Positions 1-5,819 of a stretch of 7,916 bases of DNA are shown piece by piece. The DNA is from an uncultured Pseudomonadota bacterium (GTDB lineage: Bacteria > Lernaellota > Lernaellaia > Lernaellales > Lernaellaceae). Under the pieces are notes generated by a model. The model was not told the origin of the DNA, made no database searches, and saw only the letters and a program-made list of their open reading frames with translations. Positions within the stretch are counted from its first letter, which is position 1, and each line of letters opens with the position of its first letter. Location of the stretch: positions 1 to 7,916 of the forward strand of contig CALBTQ010000452.1 in the NCBI GenBank assembly GCA_937967875.1, read 5' to 3'. Made by a program: the position numbers and the translations under genes.

Positions 1-516
1 GTATTTATCCGTCAGACGCTTTTCCTCGGCCTCGACCACCGCCAGCCGTTTGGCCTTGGGCAATTCCAGAAAAGCCAGCCGCAACGATTGGCTTTCATTC
101 TGCTGCGCGACGATCTCCCGCTCGACGAGCAACTCCGGCGTTTCCGGCTGCTGCGCGAGTTTTTTGGTTTGCATTTTCAGCGAGAACAGCGCCCGGCGGA
201 GGGTCTGCTTTTGACGATGAATTTCCTTATCGTCGCGCAGATCGAAATCGAACAACCGGCGCAGTTCCAGCCCCTCGGGCAGCTTGCCTTCCTTGATCCG
301 CTTGAGCGCCTCGATCTCCTGCGCCAACAATTTAAGTTGCGTTTGTTGCGCCGCCGTCGCCGTTTTCTCGGGCGGCTCGGCCGCGGGCGTCGGGGATTCC
401 TGCGCCCAGACGCGCTCGACCGCCGTCACGCCCACCGGCAGCGGCGCAAGCCAAAGCAACACAAACACGATCGCGAAAAGGGAACGACCGGCGATCCGTC
501 GGATCCTAGCGCGCAT
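1..516 (-). CDS. Exported coiled-coil-like protein, N-terminal part (3' end beyond window)
   Basis: This frame is open from the start codon to the window edge, giving about 172 residues with no stop. The N-terminus is basic (Arg-rich), followed by a hydrophobic stretch (LFAIVFVLLWLAPLPVG) and small-residue cleavage options at VTA or VWA-Q, so it looks like a Sec signal peptide. The mature part begins with a Pro/Ala/Glu linker and continues as charged, Leu/Gln/Glu/Lys-rich sequence that is probably helical and may form coiled coils in the periplasm. Two ATG codons lie in tandem at 519 and 516. The Shine-Dalgarno GGAGG at 528-524 sits 4 nt from the first and 7 nt from the second, so I chose 516. 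The family is not recognisable. Long periplasmic helical N-termini occur in large MscS-type channels, but nothing here proves that. It is transcribed divergently from the lipoprotein gene at 1050. Confidence 0.7.
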   Translation of the reverse strand, partial: MRARIRRIAGRSLFAIVFVLLWLAPLPVGVTAVERVWAQESPTPAAEPPEKTATAAQQTQLKLLAQEIEALKRIKEGKLPEGLELRRLFDFDLRDDKEIHRQKQTLRRALFSLKMQTKKLAQQPETPELLVEREIVAQQNESQSLRLAFLELPKAKRLAVVEAEEKRLTDKY

Positions 517-582
517 CATCTCTCCTCCCCGGCGGCAGGATGATTTAGACCTCGCTGTCATGGGGCAAATAGGATTTATTTT

Positions 583-609
583 ATAAAAACACTATACCAC
601 TTGGCCGCC
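583..609 (-). promoter_or_regulatory. Possible sigma-70 promoter for the exported-protein gene
   Basis: Read on the minus strand, TTGTCT is followed after 15 bases by TATAGT, a five-of-six match to the -10 consensus. The spacing is shorter than the preferred 16-18, so this is tentative. It would give a leader of roughly 60 nt before the start at 516. A nearby TATAAA a few bases downstream could serve as an alternative -10 element. Confidence 0.3.
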
Positions 610-691
610 CGAGACAAGGAAACGATGAATTTTTCCGCGTGTCGCTCGAACATGGAAAATTCCAGAAATTCCCGCAGGATGCGTATTATTG

Positions 692-720
692 TTCAGCGGA
701 AGCGCTAATTTTTCAGCGCT
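692..720. repeat. Direct and inverted repeat cluster, possible enhancer or operator
   Basis: TTCAGCG occurs at 692-698 and again at 712-718, exactly 20 bases apart (about two helical turns). The palindrome AGCGCT occurs at 701-706 and 715-720, so the second half can also form a 6-bp hairpin. The cluster ends about 170 bp upstream of the sigma-54 promoter at 890, a distance typical of bacterial enhancer-binding protein sites. Assignment as a protein-binding site is inference. Confidence 0.35.
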
Positions 721-819
721 CGGTAAATATTACAGAATCGGCGCGAATTTCTGTTGAAAATCAATCCGTTGGAATTTTGCATTAACGAACGTTTTCTCAT
801 TTCATGCACGAAAACACGA

Positions 820-847
820 TTGACGTTCCCATCGAGCATCTTACACA
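820..847 (+). promoter_or_regulatory. Possible sigma-70 promoter upstream of the lipoprotein gene
   Basis: TTGACG (820-825) is five of six to the -35 consensus. After a 16-base spacer comes TACACA (842-847), a weak -10. The same TTGAC-plus-TTC start is seen at the -35 elements of the two following transcription units (2265 and 3216). It would start about 60 bases upstream of the sigma-54 start. Confidence 0.35.
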
Positions 848-889
848 TAACACCTCAATATCATTATAGAAAAACAGATTCCTTCGGGT

Positions 890-905
890 TGGCACATCCC
901 TTGCT
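890..905 (+). promoter_or_regulatory. Sigma-54 (RpoN) -24/-12 promoter
   Basis: The sequence TGGCACATCCCTTGCT matches the RpoN consensus TGGCAC-N5-TTGC(A/T) at every fixed position, with the invariant GG at 891-892 and GC at 903-904. The expected start is near 915-917. That is about 30 nt before the first in-frame ATG at 948 and about 134 nt before the preferred start at 1050. Such promoters need an ATP-dependent enhancer-binding activator, so the lipoprotein gene should be conditionally expressed. No activator gene is in the window. Confidence 0.7.
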
Positions 906-1049
906 CAATAGGGTCATCGGTCGTGCGGTGAGGATCGAAAGGAAACGATGAAAAAAATCGGACCCGCCAGGAAACAGTCAGATCGGAAAAATCTCAATAC
1001 CTCTTCACTATCCGGATTTCTGTTTCACGCAAGAAGTAGGAGATTGGCA

Positions 1050-2012
1050 ATGAAAACCTGGTTTCCCCTCATCGCGATTTTCCTGTTCACGCTCATGATG
1101 GCCGGCTGCGGTGAAATCGAGGACATGATCGAAGGGGCTACCGCGCGCACCATCACCGCTCATCAGACGGTGCACAACACCACCAGCGAACGCTCACCCC
1201 GCTCAGTCGCCATCGCCGACGATATCGTCATGACCAACGGCCAGACCCGCTCATTGGGCGCAATTTCGCTGGATGAAATGACCGATCCGCTCGAAGTGTC
1301 GCGCATGGGCATCGGCTCGGTGTTCTTCTACCTGCGCCTGGCGGTGCGCAACCGCGGCAATTCCGCCGCTCGCTTGGAATTGAGCATCGCGCCCAACGGC
1401 ACGAACCAAACCGCGATCGTCGTGGCGATCTACAACCTTTCCGCCGGCCAGACGCTGATCGTCGACGAGCCGTTGACCACGCAATTCGGCGCCACGCTGC
1501 ATCGCAACCTAAAGATGATCTACGACCAGCTCGACGACAATCTGGTCATCGCCCCGTCGTTGCGCGTGACCGGCGGCGATTCGTCCGGCGTGGAAATCGC
1601 CCAAATCAAAGTCGCCGCCACGCCCACCTACTGGCGCAGCGAAGACTATCAATCCGGCAAGTACGAAGGGTACAAAGACAACATCGACGGCATCCACGAC
1701 GCGAAACTGACCGGCCAGATGACCAACCTGAGCGACGGCGCGGCCGAAGTGCGCATCTACGTCAGCGTCGGCGACGCCATCGATCTGGAAAACGACCTGA
1801 TCGCCCAATACGTTCTGCAGCCGGGCGAAACAGTGCAGGGCGAAGACATGCTGCTCGAAGGCGGCGGCGAGCGCATCAAGCAGACGTTCAAGGACGCGAT
1901 CGACGGCGACATGGCGCGCTACGACCTGAGCATCGTCAGCGCCGAGCCGATCGCGGTCGACAGCGACAGCTTGCAGTTGGAAATTAAGATCGACGTCAAA
2001 GTCGATATTTGA
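1050..2012 (+). CDS. Lipoprotein with two similar beta-rich domains, function unknown
   Basis: The product has 320 residues. It opens with a short basic start, a hydrophobic core and the lipobox M17-A18-G19-C20, so Cys20 should be lipidated. Gly rather than Asp at +2 favours the outer membrane. The mature protein has two halves, about residues 92-190 and 216-318, that appear to repeat one another: each has an N-(R/L)-x-x-x-A-A-x-(L/V) strand start, a central L-x-x-G-(Q/E)-T segment and a final alternating (E/Q)-I-K-(V/I) strand. This suggests two tandem beta-sandwich units. I do not recognise the family; an LEA14-like fold is one possibility. The start at 1050 has an ideal AGGAG at 1038-1042 with 7-nt spacing and puts the signal peptide at the N-terminus. 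The frame stays open back to another ATG at 948, also preceded by AGGA, which would bury the signal behind 34 polar residues and is less likely. It is probably driven by the sigma-54 promoter. Confidence 0.85.
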   Translation: MKTWFPLIAIFLFTLMMAGCGEIEDMIEGATARTITAHQTVHNTTSERSPRSVAIADDIVMTNGQTRSLGAISLDEMTDPLEVSRMGIGSVFFYLRLAVRNRGNSAARLELSIAPNGTNQTAIVVAIYNLSAGQTLIVDEPLTTQFGATLHRNLKMIYDQLDDNLVIAPSLRVTGGDSSGVEIAQIKVAATPTYWRSEDYQSGKYEGYKDNIDGIHDAKLTGQMTNLSDGAAEVRIYVSVGDAIDLENDLIAQYVLQPGETVQGEDMLLEGGGERIKQTFKDAIDGDMARYDLSIVSAEPIAVDSDSLQLEIKIDVKVDI

Positions 2013-2100
2013 GATAGATGCGCTCCGGTGTTGCAAAACCGGGGCAACGGCGGGCCGAAAACCGCTGGGATCCTCCTTGATCTATGACCGAACTCCATAA

Positions 2101-2134
2101 CGACGGCGGCAGCGGGTTTTGCCCGCTGCCGTCG
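2101..2134 (+). terminator. GC-rich hairpin, probable terminator of the lipoprotein gene
   Basis: GGCAGCGGG (2108-2116) pairs with CCCGCTGCC (2122-2130) around a TTTTG loop. CGAC (2101-2104) extends the stem with GTCG (2131-2134) past a 3-nt bulge. The stem is strong but is followed by TATTGATTTA rather than a clean T-run, so it may be an imperfect intrinsic terminator or an mRNA-stabilising 3' hairpin. It begins 88 nt after the lipoprotein stop codon. Confidence 0.5.
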
Positions 2135-2264
2135 TATTGATTTAACGACCATATTTTTGTTTTCGCCCGTCAGGCGAAAGCTGTGCATTGTCCGAACCGG
2201 CGCCAATTAGACTATCGCCAAAGGTGTGACACGGAAAAAACAACTTCATTTTTCTTGCCTGCTA

Positions 2265-2292
2265 TTGACATTCATTCTCAAGAACCTACATT
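2265..2292 (+). promoter_or_regulatory. Sigma-70 promoter of the lipocalin gene
   Basis: A perfect -35 TTGACA (2265-2270) is followed after 16 bases by TACATT (2287-2292), a four-of-six -10. The predicted start near 2299 leaves a leader of about 49 nt. Because the promoter lies inside the open frame that extends upstream of 2348, it supports 2348 as the true start rather than the ATG at 2183. Confidence 0.6.
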
Positions 2293-2347
2293 GTTCAACA
2301 CAAGGGAAAACGATCCTTTTAAAAAAAAGAGACTCGGGGAGAAAAAA

Positions 2348-3145
2348 ATGAAACCCAGAAAAATATATGAATTCGATCACTTGGAAAACAACGGCGCCGT
2401 TTGGGTCGCGGCTGCGGAACAAAAATCGTCCAGGCTGTTTCTCTACGGCTTTCTTTTGCTGATCGGGTTGGCGCTGACGATCTCCATCTCCGGCTGCGCA
2501 GTCAACGACAATGGCGATGAACTGCCCACCCAGGCCGCCGGCACGCATAAGCACGTCGAGCCGGCCGACATTGCCGGCGAAGACGACGATGATCCGACCG
2601 ACCCCTGGTCGTCCGATGAAGCCCCGGCGCTCGATCGCCTGTCGGAGATCGTCTTCGCCGACCTGACGCCAGACGGCGACACCGTCGCGAGCGTCGACCT
2701 GGCGCGCTACCTGGGAACCTGGTACGAAATCGCCACCTACGAACAAATTTTCCAGCGCGGCTGCACCGGCGTCACCGCCACCTACGGCCTGAACGACAAC
2801 GGCACGATCAGCGTACTCAACGAGTGCCGCGTGGGCTCGCTCGACGGGCGGTACAAAGCGATCGAGGGCTTCGCCCGTGTGCGCGATAAGGCGACCAACG
2901 CGAAGCTGCTCGTCTACTTCACGCCGCTGTTCGGCGCGCCGTACTGGATCATCGAACTGGACGGCCAAACCGGCGATCAACCTTACGAATGGGCCGTGGT
3001 CGGCAGCTTTTCCGACCGCTATTTGTGGGTCCTCAGCCGTACGCCGCAAATGGACGATGCGCGCCTGAGTGCCATCCTCGAGCGGCTGGTCGAACGCGGT
3101 TACGACCTGGACAAACTCAGCTTCACGCTGCAACCGGACGCGTGA
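2348..3145 (+). CDS. Blc-type bacterial lipocalin lipoprotein
   Basis: This is an outer-membrane lipocalin of the Blc/apolipoprotein-D-like family, whose members bind fatty acids or lysophospholipids in a beta-barrel. The first lipocalin motif is G123-T124-W125 within YLGTWYEIATY, followed by the family pattern F-x-x-G-C-x-x-V-T-A-x-Y (C139). Later come N-E-C160, a P-x-x-G-x-x-Y-W-I-I-E-L strand, Y-x-W-A-V-V-G and the C-terminal helix ending G-Y-D. Cys139 and Cys160 could form a disulfide (inference). The lipobox is I47-S48-G49-C50, so the signal peptide is very long (49 residues) with about 29 residues before the hydrophobic core. Residues 51-100 are a low-complexity acidic linker (GEDDDDPTDP). 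At 265 residues it is far longer than the roughly 177 of E. coli Blc. The start is fixed by GGGGAG at 2336-2341 with 6-nt spacing and by the promoter at 2265. The ligand is unknown. Confidence 0.9.
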   Translation: MKPRKIYEFDHLENNGAVWVAAAEQKSSRLFLYGFLLLIGLALTISISGCAVNDNGDELPTQAAGTHKHVEPADIAGEDDDDPTDPWSSDEAPALDRLSEIVFADLTPDGDTVASVDLARYLGTWYEIATYEQIFQRGCTGVTATYGLNDNGTISVLNECRVGSLDGRYKAIEGFARVRDKATNAKLLVYFTPLFGAPYWIIELDGQTGDQPYEWAVVGSFSDRYLWVLSRTPQMDDARLSAILERLVERGYDLDKLSFTLQPDA

Positions 3146-3168
3146 TCCCTCCTTGAATCCTCGAAGGC

Positions 3169-3200
3169 GGGCCGGGGCGGCCAACCCGGCCCATTGTTTT
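3169..3200 (+). terminator. Rho-independent terminator of the lipocalin gene
   Basis: GGGCCGGG (3169-3176) pairs perfectly with CCCGGCCC (3185-3192) around an 8-nt loop and is followed by ATTGTTTT. It lies 23 nt beyond the lipocalin stop codon and separates that gene from the operon starting at 3283. Confidence 0.75.
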
Positions 3201-3215
3201 GTCGTCGAACGTCGC

Positions 3216-3244
3216 TTGACATTCTCCCCATACTCCGCTAACCA
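3216..3244 (+). promoter_or_regulatory. Possible promoter of the three-gene operon
   Basis: A perfect -35 hexamer TTGACA lies at 3216-3221, just after the terminator and 62 nt before the first gene. The best -10 at standard spacing is only TAACCA (3239-3244), so the promoter would be weak or activator-dependent. The TTGACATTC start is identical to that of the lipocalin promoter. Confidence 0.4.
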
Positions 3245-3282
3245 CGATTTCTTCTTACAACCTCAACATTACGGGAAAAGCC

Positions 3283-3939
3283 ATGCGGCGCGAGCCGTAC
3301 CTGAAAGACGATAATCGGCGGCGCATCGTCGCCGACTGGCTCAAAGATATCGCCGATCTGCGCGGTCGTCGGCCGCTGCCCGCCTTCTCCCGCCCGGCGC
3401 TGTTGGTGCTCGACACGCAACGGTTGTTTGTCGATCCGGCTTCTCCGGCGTTTCTTCCCGTCTGGCCGGCTTGTCGACCGGTTGTCGATTCTTTGCTTGC
3501 GGCGTTTCGCGGTCGTCATCTTCCCGTCTGGTTCACGCGCCATGTGCATAACGCCCAAACGTTGCCGACGCCGTTTCGCCATTTTTACGATCGGCCGATC
3601 CGCCCCGACGACCCGCTTGCCGAGTTGCCCGCGGATCTCGCCGGCGATGACGAGGTCTTCACGAAAGACGATTTCTCCGCCTGGAGCCGACCGGAGCCGG
3701 CCGAAAAAATGAGCGCCTGCGATTTGCTCGTGCTGGTCGGCGTCCAAACCCAGCTTTGCGTTGCCGCTACGGCGATTGCCGCGGCCGCTCATGGAGTGAC
3801 GCCGGTGGTGATTGTCGACGATTGCGCCGCGCCCAACGAGCGCGCGCATCTGGCCGCCTTGCATACTCTCGCCGCGGGGCACGCGTTTGTGCGCACCGGC
3901 GACGAATTTCTCGCTTCATTGTCCGAGTGGCGGCCATGA
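3283..3939 (+). CDS. Isochorismatase-like cysteine hydrolase
   Basis: The 218-residue product belongs to the isochorismatase/nicotinamidase superfamily, cytosolic enzymes that cleave amides, ureas or enol ethers. The catalytic triad is visible: Asp44 in ALLVLDTQ, Lys128 in FTKDDFSAW and the nucleophile Cys159 in GVQTQLCVAATA. The fold ends with the usual HGVTPVVIVDDCAAP strand. The DxHxxxH metal motif of nicotinamidases is not seen. An N-terminal helix of about 35 residues precedes the first strand, as in stand-alone cysteine hydrolases. The start at 3283 is preceded by a modest GGGA 6 nt upstream. Its last codons overlap the next gene through ATGA (3936-3939), so translation is coupled to the flavoprotein. 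The substrate cannot be named: nicotinamide, isochorismate, N-carbamoyl compounds or a novel amide are all open. Confidence 0.88.
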   Translation: MRREPYLKDDNRRRIVADWLKDIADLRGRRPLPAFSRPALLVLDTQRLFVDPASPAFLPVWPACRPVVDSLLAAFRGRHLPVWFTRHVHNAQTLPTPFRHFYDRPIRPDDPLAELPADLAGDDEVFTKDDFSAWSRPEPAEKMSACDLLVLVGVQTQLCVAATAIAAAAHGVTPVVIVDDCAAPNERAHLAALHTLAAGHAFVRTGDEFLASLSEWRP

Positions 3940-4829
3940 CCGACACGATTGTCCGCGACTTGCTTATCGTAGGCGCCGGTCCGGCGGGCATCGCCTGCGC
4001 CTTGCAAGCCGGGCGTGACGGATGGTCGCTGCTGGTCATCGGCGACGAACCGGTCGGCGGACTGGTGCGCGCGGCGCATCGGCTCGACAACCTTCCCGGT
4101 TTTCCGTCAGGCATCGGCGGCGAGCAATTCGCCGACCTGCTGCAGCAGCAAGCGCAACGGCATAACATCGAAATTCTTCGCGACACGGTCATCGCCTGTC
4201 GACAAGAAAACGACGGGGCGTTTCGCGCAACGACCGAAAACGGCGCGACGATCGCCGCCCGCGCCCTCGTGCTCGCCGTCGGCGCCCGGCCGTGTGAATA
4301 TTCACTCGCCGCAAACGACGGCCGTTATCACCGCGACGTTCGATCGTTGCCCTTTGACCTGTCGGACCGGCACGTCGCCGTCGTCGGCGGCGGCGAAGCG
4401 GCGCTCGACAGCTCCCTGAGCGTGGCTGCGCGCCGGGGTACGGCGGAAGTATTTCATCGCGGCGCCGCTCTGCGCTGTCCGCCCTCCTTTATCGCCGAAG
4501 CGAACGGCGCCGGCATTGCGATTCACCTCAACCACATATTGAGCCAGGTGCGCTTCGTCGACGGTCGCCTTGTCTTGGCATGGCAAAACGAAAACGGCGA
4601 ACGAATTTCGACCGCCGACTATTTGCTGGTCTGCATCGGGCGCACGCCGAAAGTGGAATTGTTGACGTCCTTGAAATTGAACCTCGACGCGTCGATCGTC
4701 ACGCCGCTTCCCGGCCTGTTTCTGGCCGGCGACGTCATACGCGGGCGCGACCGCTACGTCGCCACCGCCCTGGGCGACGGGCAGCGCGCCGCGTTGGCGG
4801 CCGGTCGATGGCTGTGCGAAATGGAGTGA
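3936..4829 (+). CDS. Thioredoxin-reductase-like FAD/NAD(P) oxidoreductase lacking CxxC
   Basis: The 297-residue product is a two-dinucleotide-domain flavoprotein with the thioredoxin reductase layout. The FAD-binding motif is G13-x-G15-x-x-G18 (GAGPAG). NLPGFPSGIGG at 52-62 corresponds to the family's N-Y-P-G-F block. The NAD(P)-binding motif is VVGGGEAALDSS (149-160), and FLAGD near the C-terminus binds FAD. In true thioredoxin reductases the redox-active CATC lies just before the second Rossmann motif; here that stretch (GRYHRDVRS, 129-137) has no cysteine. It therefore cannot reduce thioredoxin by the standard dithiol route and may instead be an NAD(P)H-flavin or ferredoxin-type reductase, or oxidise or reduce a small molecule. 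The start at 3936 was chosen because it forms the ATGA overlap with the hydrolase and places GAGPAG at the N-terminus; the frame extends further upstream but overlaps the hydrolase. The radical SAM gene begins 2 nt after its stop. Confidence 0.88.
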   Translation: MTDTIVRDLLIVGAGPAGIACALQAGRDGWSLLVIGDEPVGGLVRAAHRLDNLPGFPSGIGGEQFADLLQQQAQRHNIEILRDTVIACRQENDGAFRATTENGATIAARALVLAVGARPCEYSLAANDGRYHRDVRSLPFDLSDRHVAVVGGGEAALDSSLSVAARRGTAEVFHRGAALRCPPSFIAEANGAGIAIHLNHILSQVRFVDGRLVLAWQNENGERISTADYLLVCIGRTPKVELLTSLKLNLDASIVTPLPGLFLAGDVIRGRDRYVATALGDGQRAALAAGRWLCEME

Positions 4830-4831
4830 GC

Positions 4832-5746
4832 ATGCGGATCGTCGAGCAAAACGTCATGCCTGATGTCGCCACGGTTTATGTGGCTTGCGTGCGCGACGAC
4901 AGTCGATCGTTGATCGAATTCGTCGACGGTTTGGATACGACTCATCCGCGCGAGGAAAAGTGGATCATCAACGTTTCCACGCAAATCGGCTGTCCGGTCA
5001 ACTGCCTGTTCTGCGATGCCGGCGGCGGCTTCCGGGGCAACCTCACCGCCGACGAGATATTGGCGCAAGTACGTGCCGTGGCGCGGATGCATCCGGAACT
5101 GGCGCCCGTTTGTCGCAAGCTCAAAGTGCATTTCGCGCGTATGGGCGAACCCTCGCTCAACGACGAGGTGCTGGTCGCCATCGAGCGCCTGCCCCGCGAA
5201 TTGCCCGCTCCCGGCCTGTGGTGCTGCGTGCCCACCGTCGCCCCGGCCGGCCGCGAAAACTGGTTTGCCCGTTTGGCGGAAATTCGTCACCGGCTCTACC
5301 CCGGGCGTTTTCAATTGCAGCTTTCCGTCAATTCGACCGACGAGGCGCAGCGCCGCCGTTTGATGCCCATCGAATTGCTGACCATGGATCGACTGGCGAC
5401 GTTCGGCCGCGATCATTTCCGCGACGGCGATCGCAAGATCGTGCTCAATTTCGCACTCGCCGCCGATGTGGCGTTTTCTCCGCGAGCCGTTATCGAACGC
5501 TTCGATCCGACTTGTTTCGCCGTCAAGCTGACGCCGCTCAATCCCACGGAAACCGGCGAGCGCCACCGTCTGCAAACCGTGCTGCGCGAAAACGATCCGC
5601 CGATCATCGACGAAGCGGTGCGGCAACTCGTCGCCGCCGGCTTCGATACGATTCTTTCCATCGGCGACGAACGCGAAAACGAGGTCGGCTCCAACTGCGG
5701 ACAATCGGTGCGCCGGTATCTCGCCCGGGCGCAACAGGCGAGCTGA
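4832..5746 (+). CDS. RlmN/Cfr-like radical SAM protein with altered active-site cysteines
   Basis: The 304-residue product is a radical SAM enzyme. Cys54, Cys58 and Cys61 (CPVNCLFC) form the [4Fe-4S]-binding CxxxCxxC, and MGEPSLN is the SAM-binding GEP motif. Several blocks match RlmN: VSTQIGC before the cluster, GNLTADEILAQV after it, QLSVNSTDEAQRRRLMPIE, VKLTPLNP, and a C-terminal GSNCGQ carrying Cys289, equivalent to the methyl-carrying Cys355 of E. coli RlmN. The position of RlmN Cys118, seven residues before the first cluster cysteine, is Asn47. Only about 45 residues precede the VSTQ block, against about 118 in E. coli, so the N-terminal RNA-associated domain is largely missing. These changes argue against a standard 23S rRNA A2503 methylase. 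The start at 4832 has GGAG at 4823-4826 and follows the flavoprotein stop by 2 nt. The flavoprotein could supply electrons to its cluster (inference). Confidence 0.85.
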   Translation: MRIVEQNVMPDVATVYVACVRDDSRSLIEFVDGLDTTHPREEKWIINVSTQIGCPVNCLFCDAGGGFRGNLTADEILAQVRAVARMHPELAPVCRKLKVHFARMGEPSLNDEVLVAIERLPRELPAPGLWCCVPTVAPAGRENWFARLAEIRHRLYPGRFQLQLSVNSTDEAQRRRLMPIELLTMDRLATFGRDHFRDGDRKIVLNFALAADVAFSPRAVIERFDPTCFAVKLTPLNPTETGERHRLQTVLRENDPPIIDEAVRQLVAAGFDTILSIGDERENEVGSNCGQSVRRYLARAQQAS

Positions 5747-5761
5747 TCTCCTTCGCCTCGT

Positions 5762-5790
5762 TTGGCTTCGTCTCCCGCTTGCGGCACAAT
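5762..5790 (+). promoter_or_regulatory. Possible weak promoter for the VOC gene
   Basis: TTGGCT (5762-5767) and CACAAT (5785-5790) are separated by 17 bases, each matching the sigma-70 consensus at four of six positions. The predicted start is about 23 nt before the VOC ATG. I see no terminator after the radical SAM gene, so readthrough from the operon is also possible. Confidence 0.3.
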
Positions 5791-5819
5791 GACCGAACAA
5801 TCAGCGGCGGAGCATTTGC

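Larger units (their letters stand above)
517..1049. other. Divergent intergenic regulatory region, no gene seen
   Basis: About 530 bases separate the exported-protein gene on the minus strand from the lipoprotein gene on the plus strand. The stretch is visibly richer in A and T than the flanking genes. Short open frames here have no convincing ribosome site combined with protein-like composition. It holds a repeat cluster (692-720), a possible sigma-70 promoter (820-847), a sigma-54 promoter (890-905) and, on the minus strand, a possible promoter near 583-610. Confidence 0.7.

Noticed and set aside
88..543. Open frame of 151 codons on the plus strand
   Set aside because: It is antisense to the exported-protein gene on the minus strand, which has a signal peptide and a strong Shine-Dalgarno. 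The plus-strand product is an Arg/Leu-rich shadow with no family signature.
754..951. Open frame of 65 codons in the intergenic region
   Set aside because: It spans the sigma-70 and sigma-54 promoter candidates, has no convincing ribosome site and no protein-like pattern.
2024..2060. Small hairpins (for example GTTGC/GCAAC) after the lipoprotein gene
   Set aside because: The stems are only 5-6 bp with no T-run; the hairpin at 2101-2134 is a far better candidate.
2183..2347. Upstream ATG at 2183 as start of the lipocalin
   Set aside because: The extension contains a good sigma-70 promoter and would bury the signal sequence; the ATG at 2348 has a strong ribosome site.
2246..3184. Long minus-strand open frame opposite the lipocalin
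   Set aside because: The plus strand encodes an unmistakable lipocalin with lipobox, promoter and terminator; the reverse frame is a GC-rich shadow.
4754..5800. Long minus-strand open frame opposite the radical SAM gene
   Set aside because: It is antisense to conserved radical SAM motifs and its product resembles no family.
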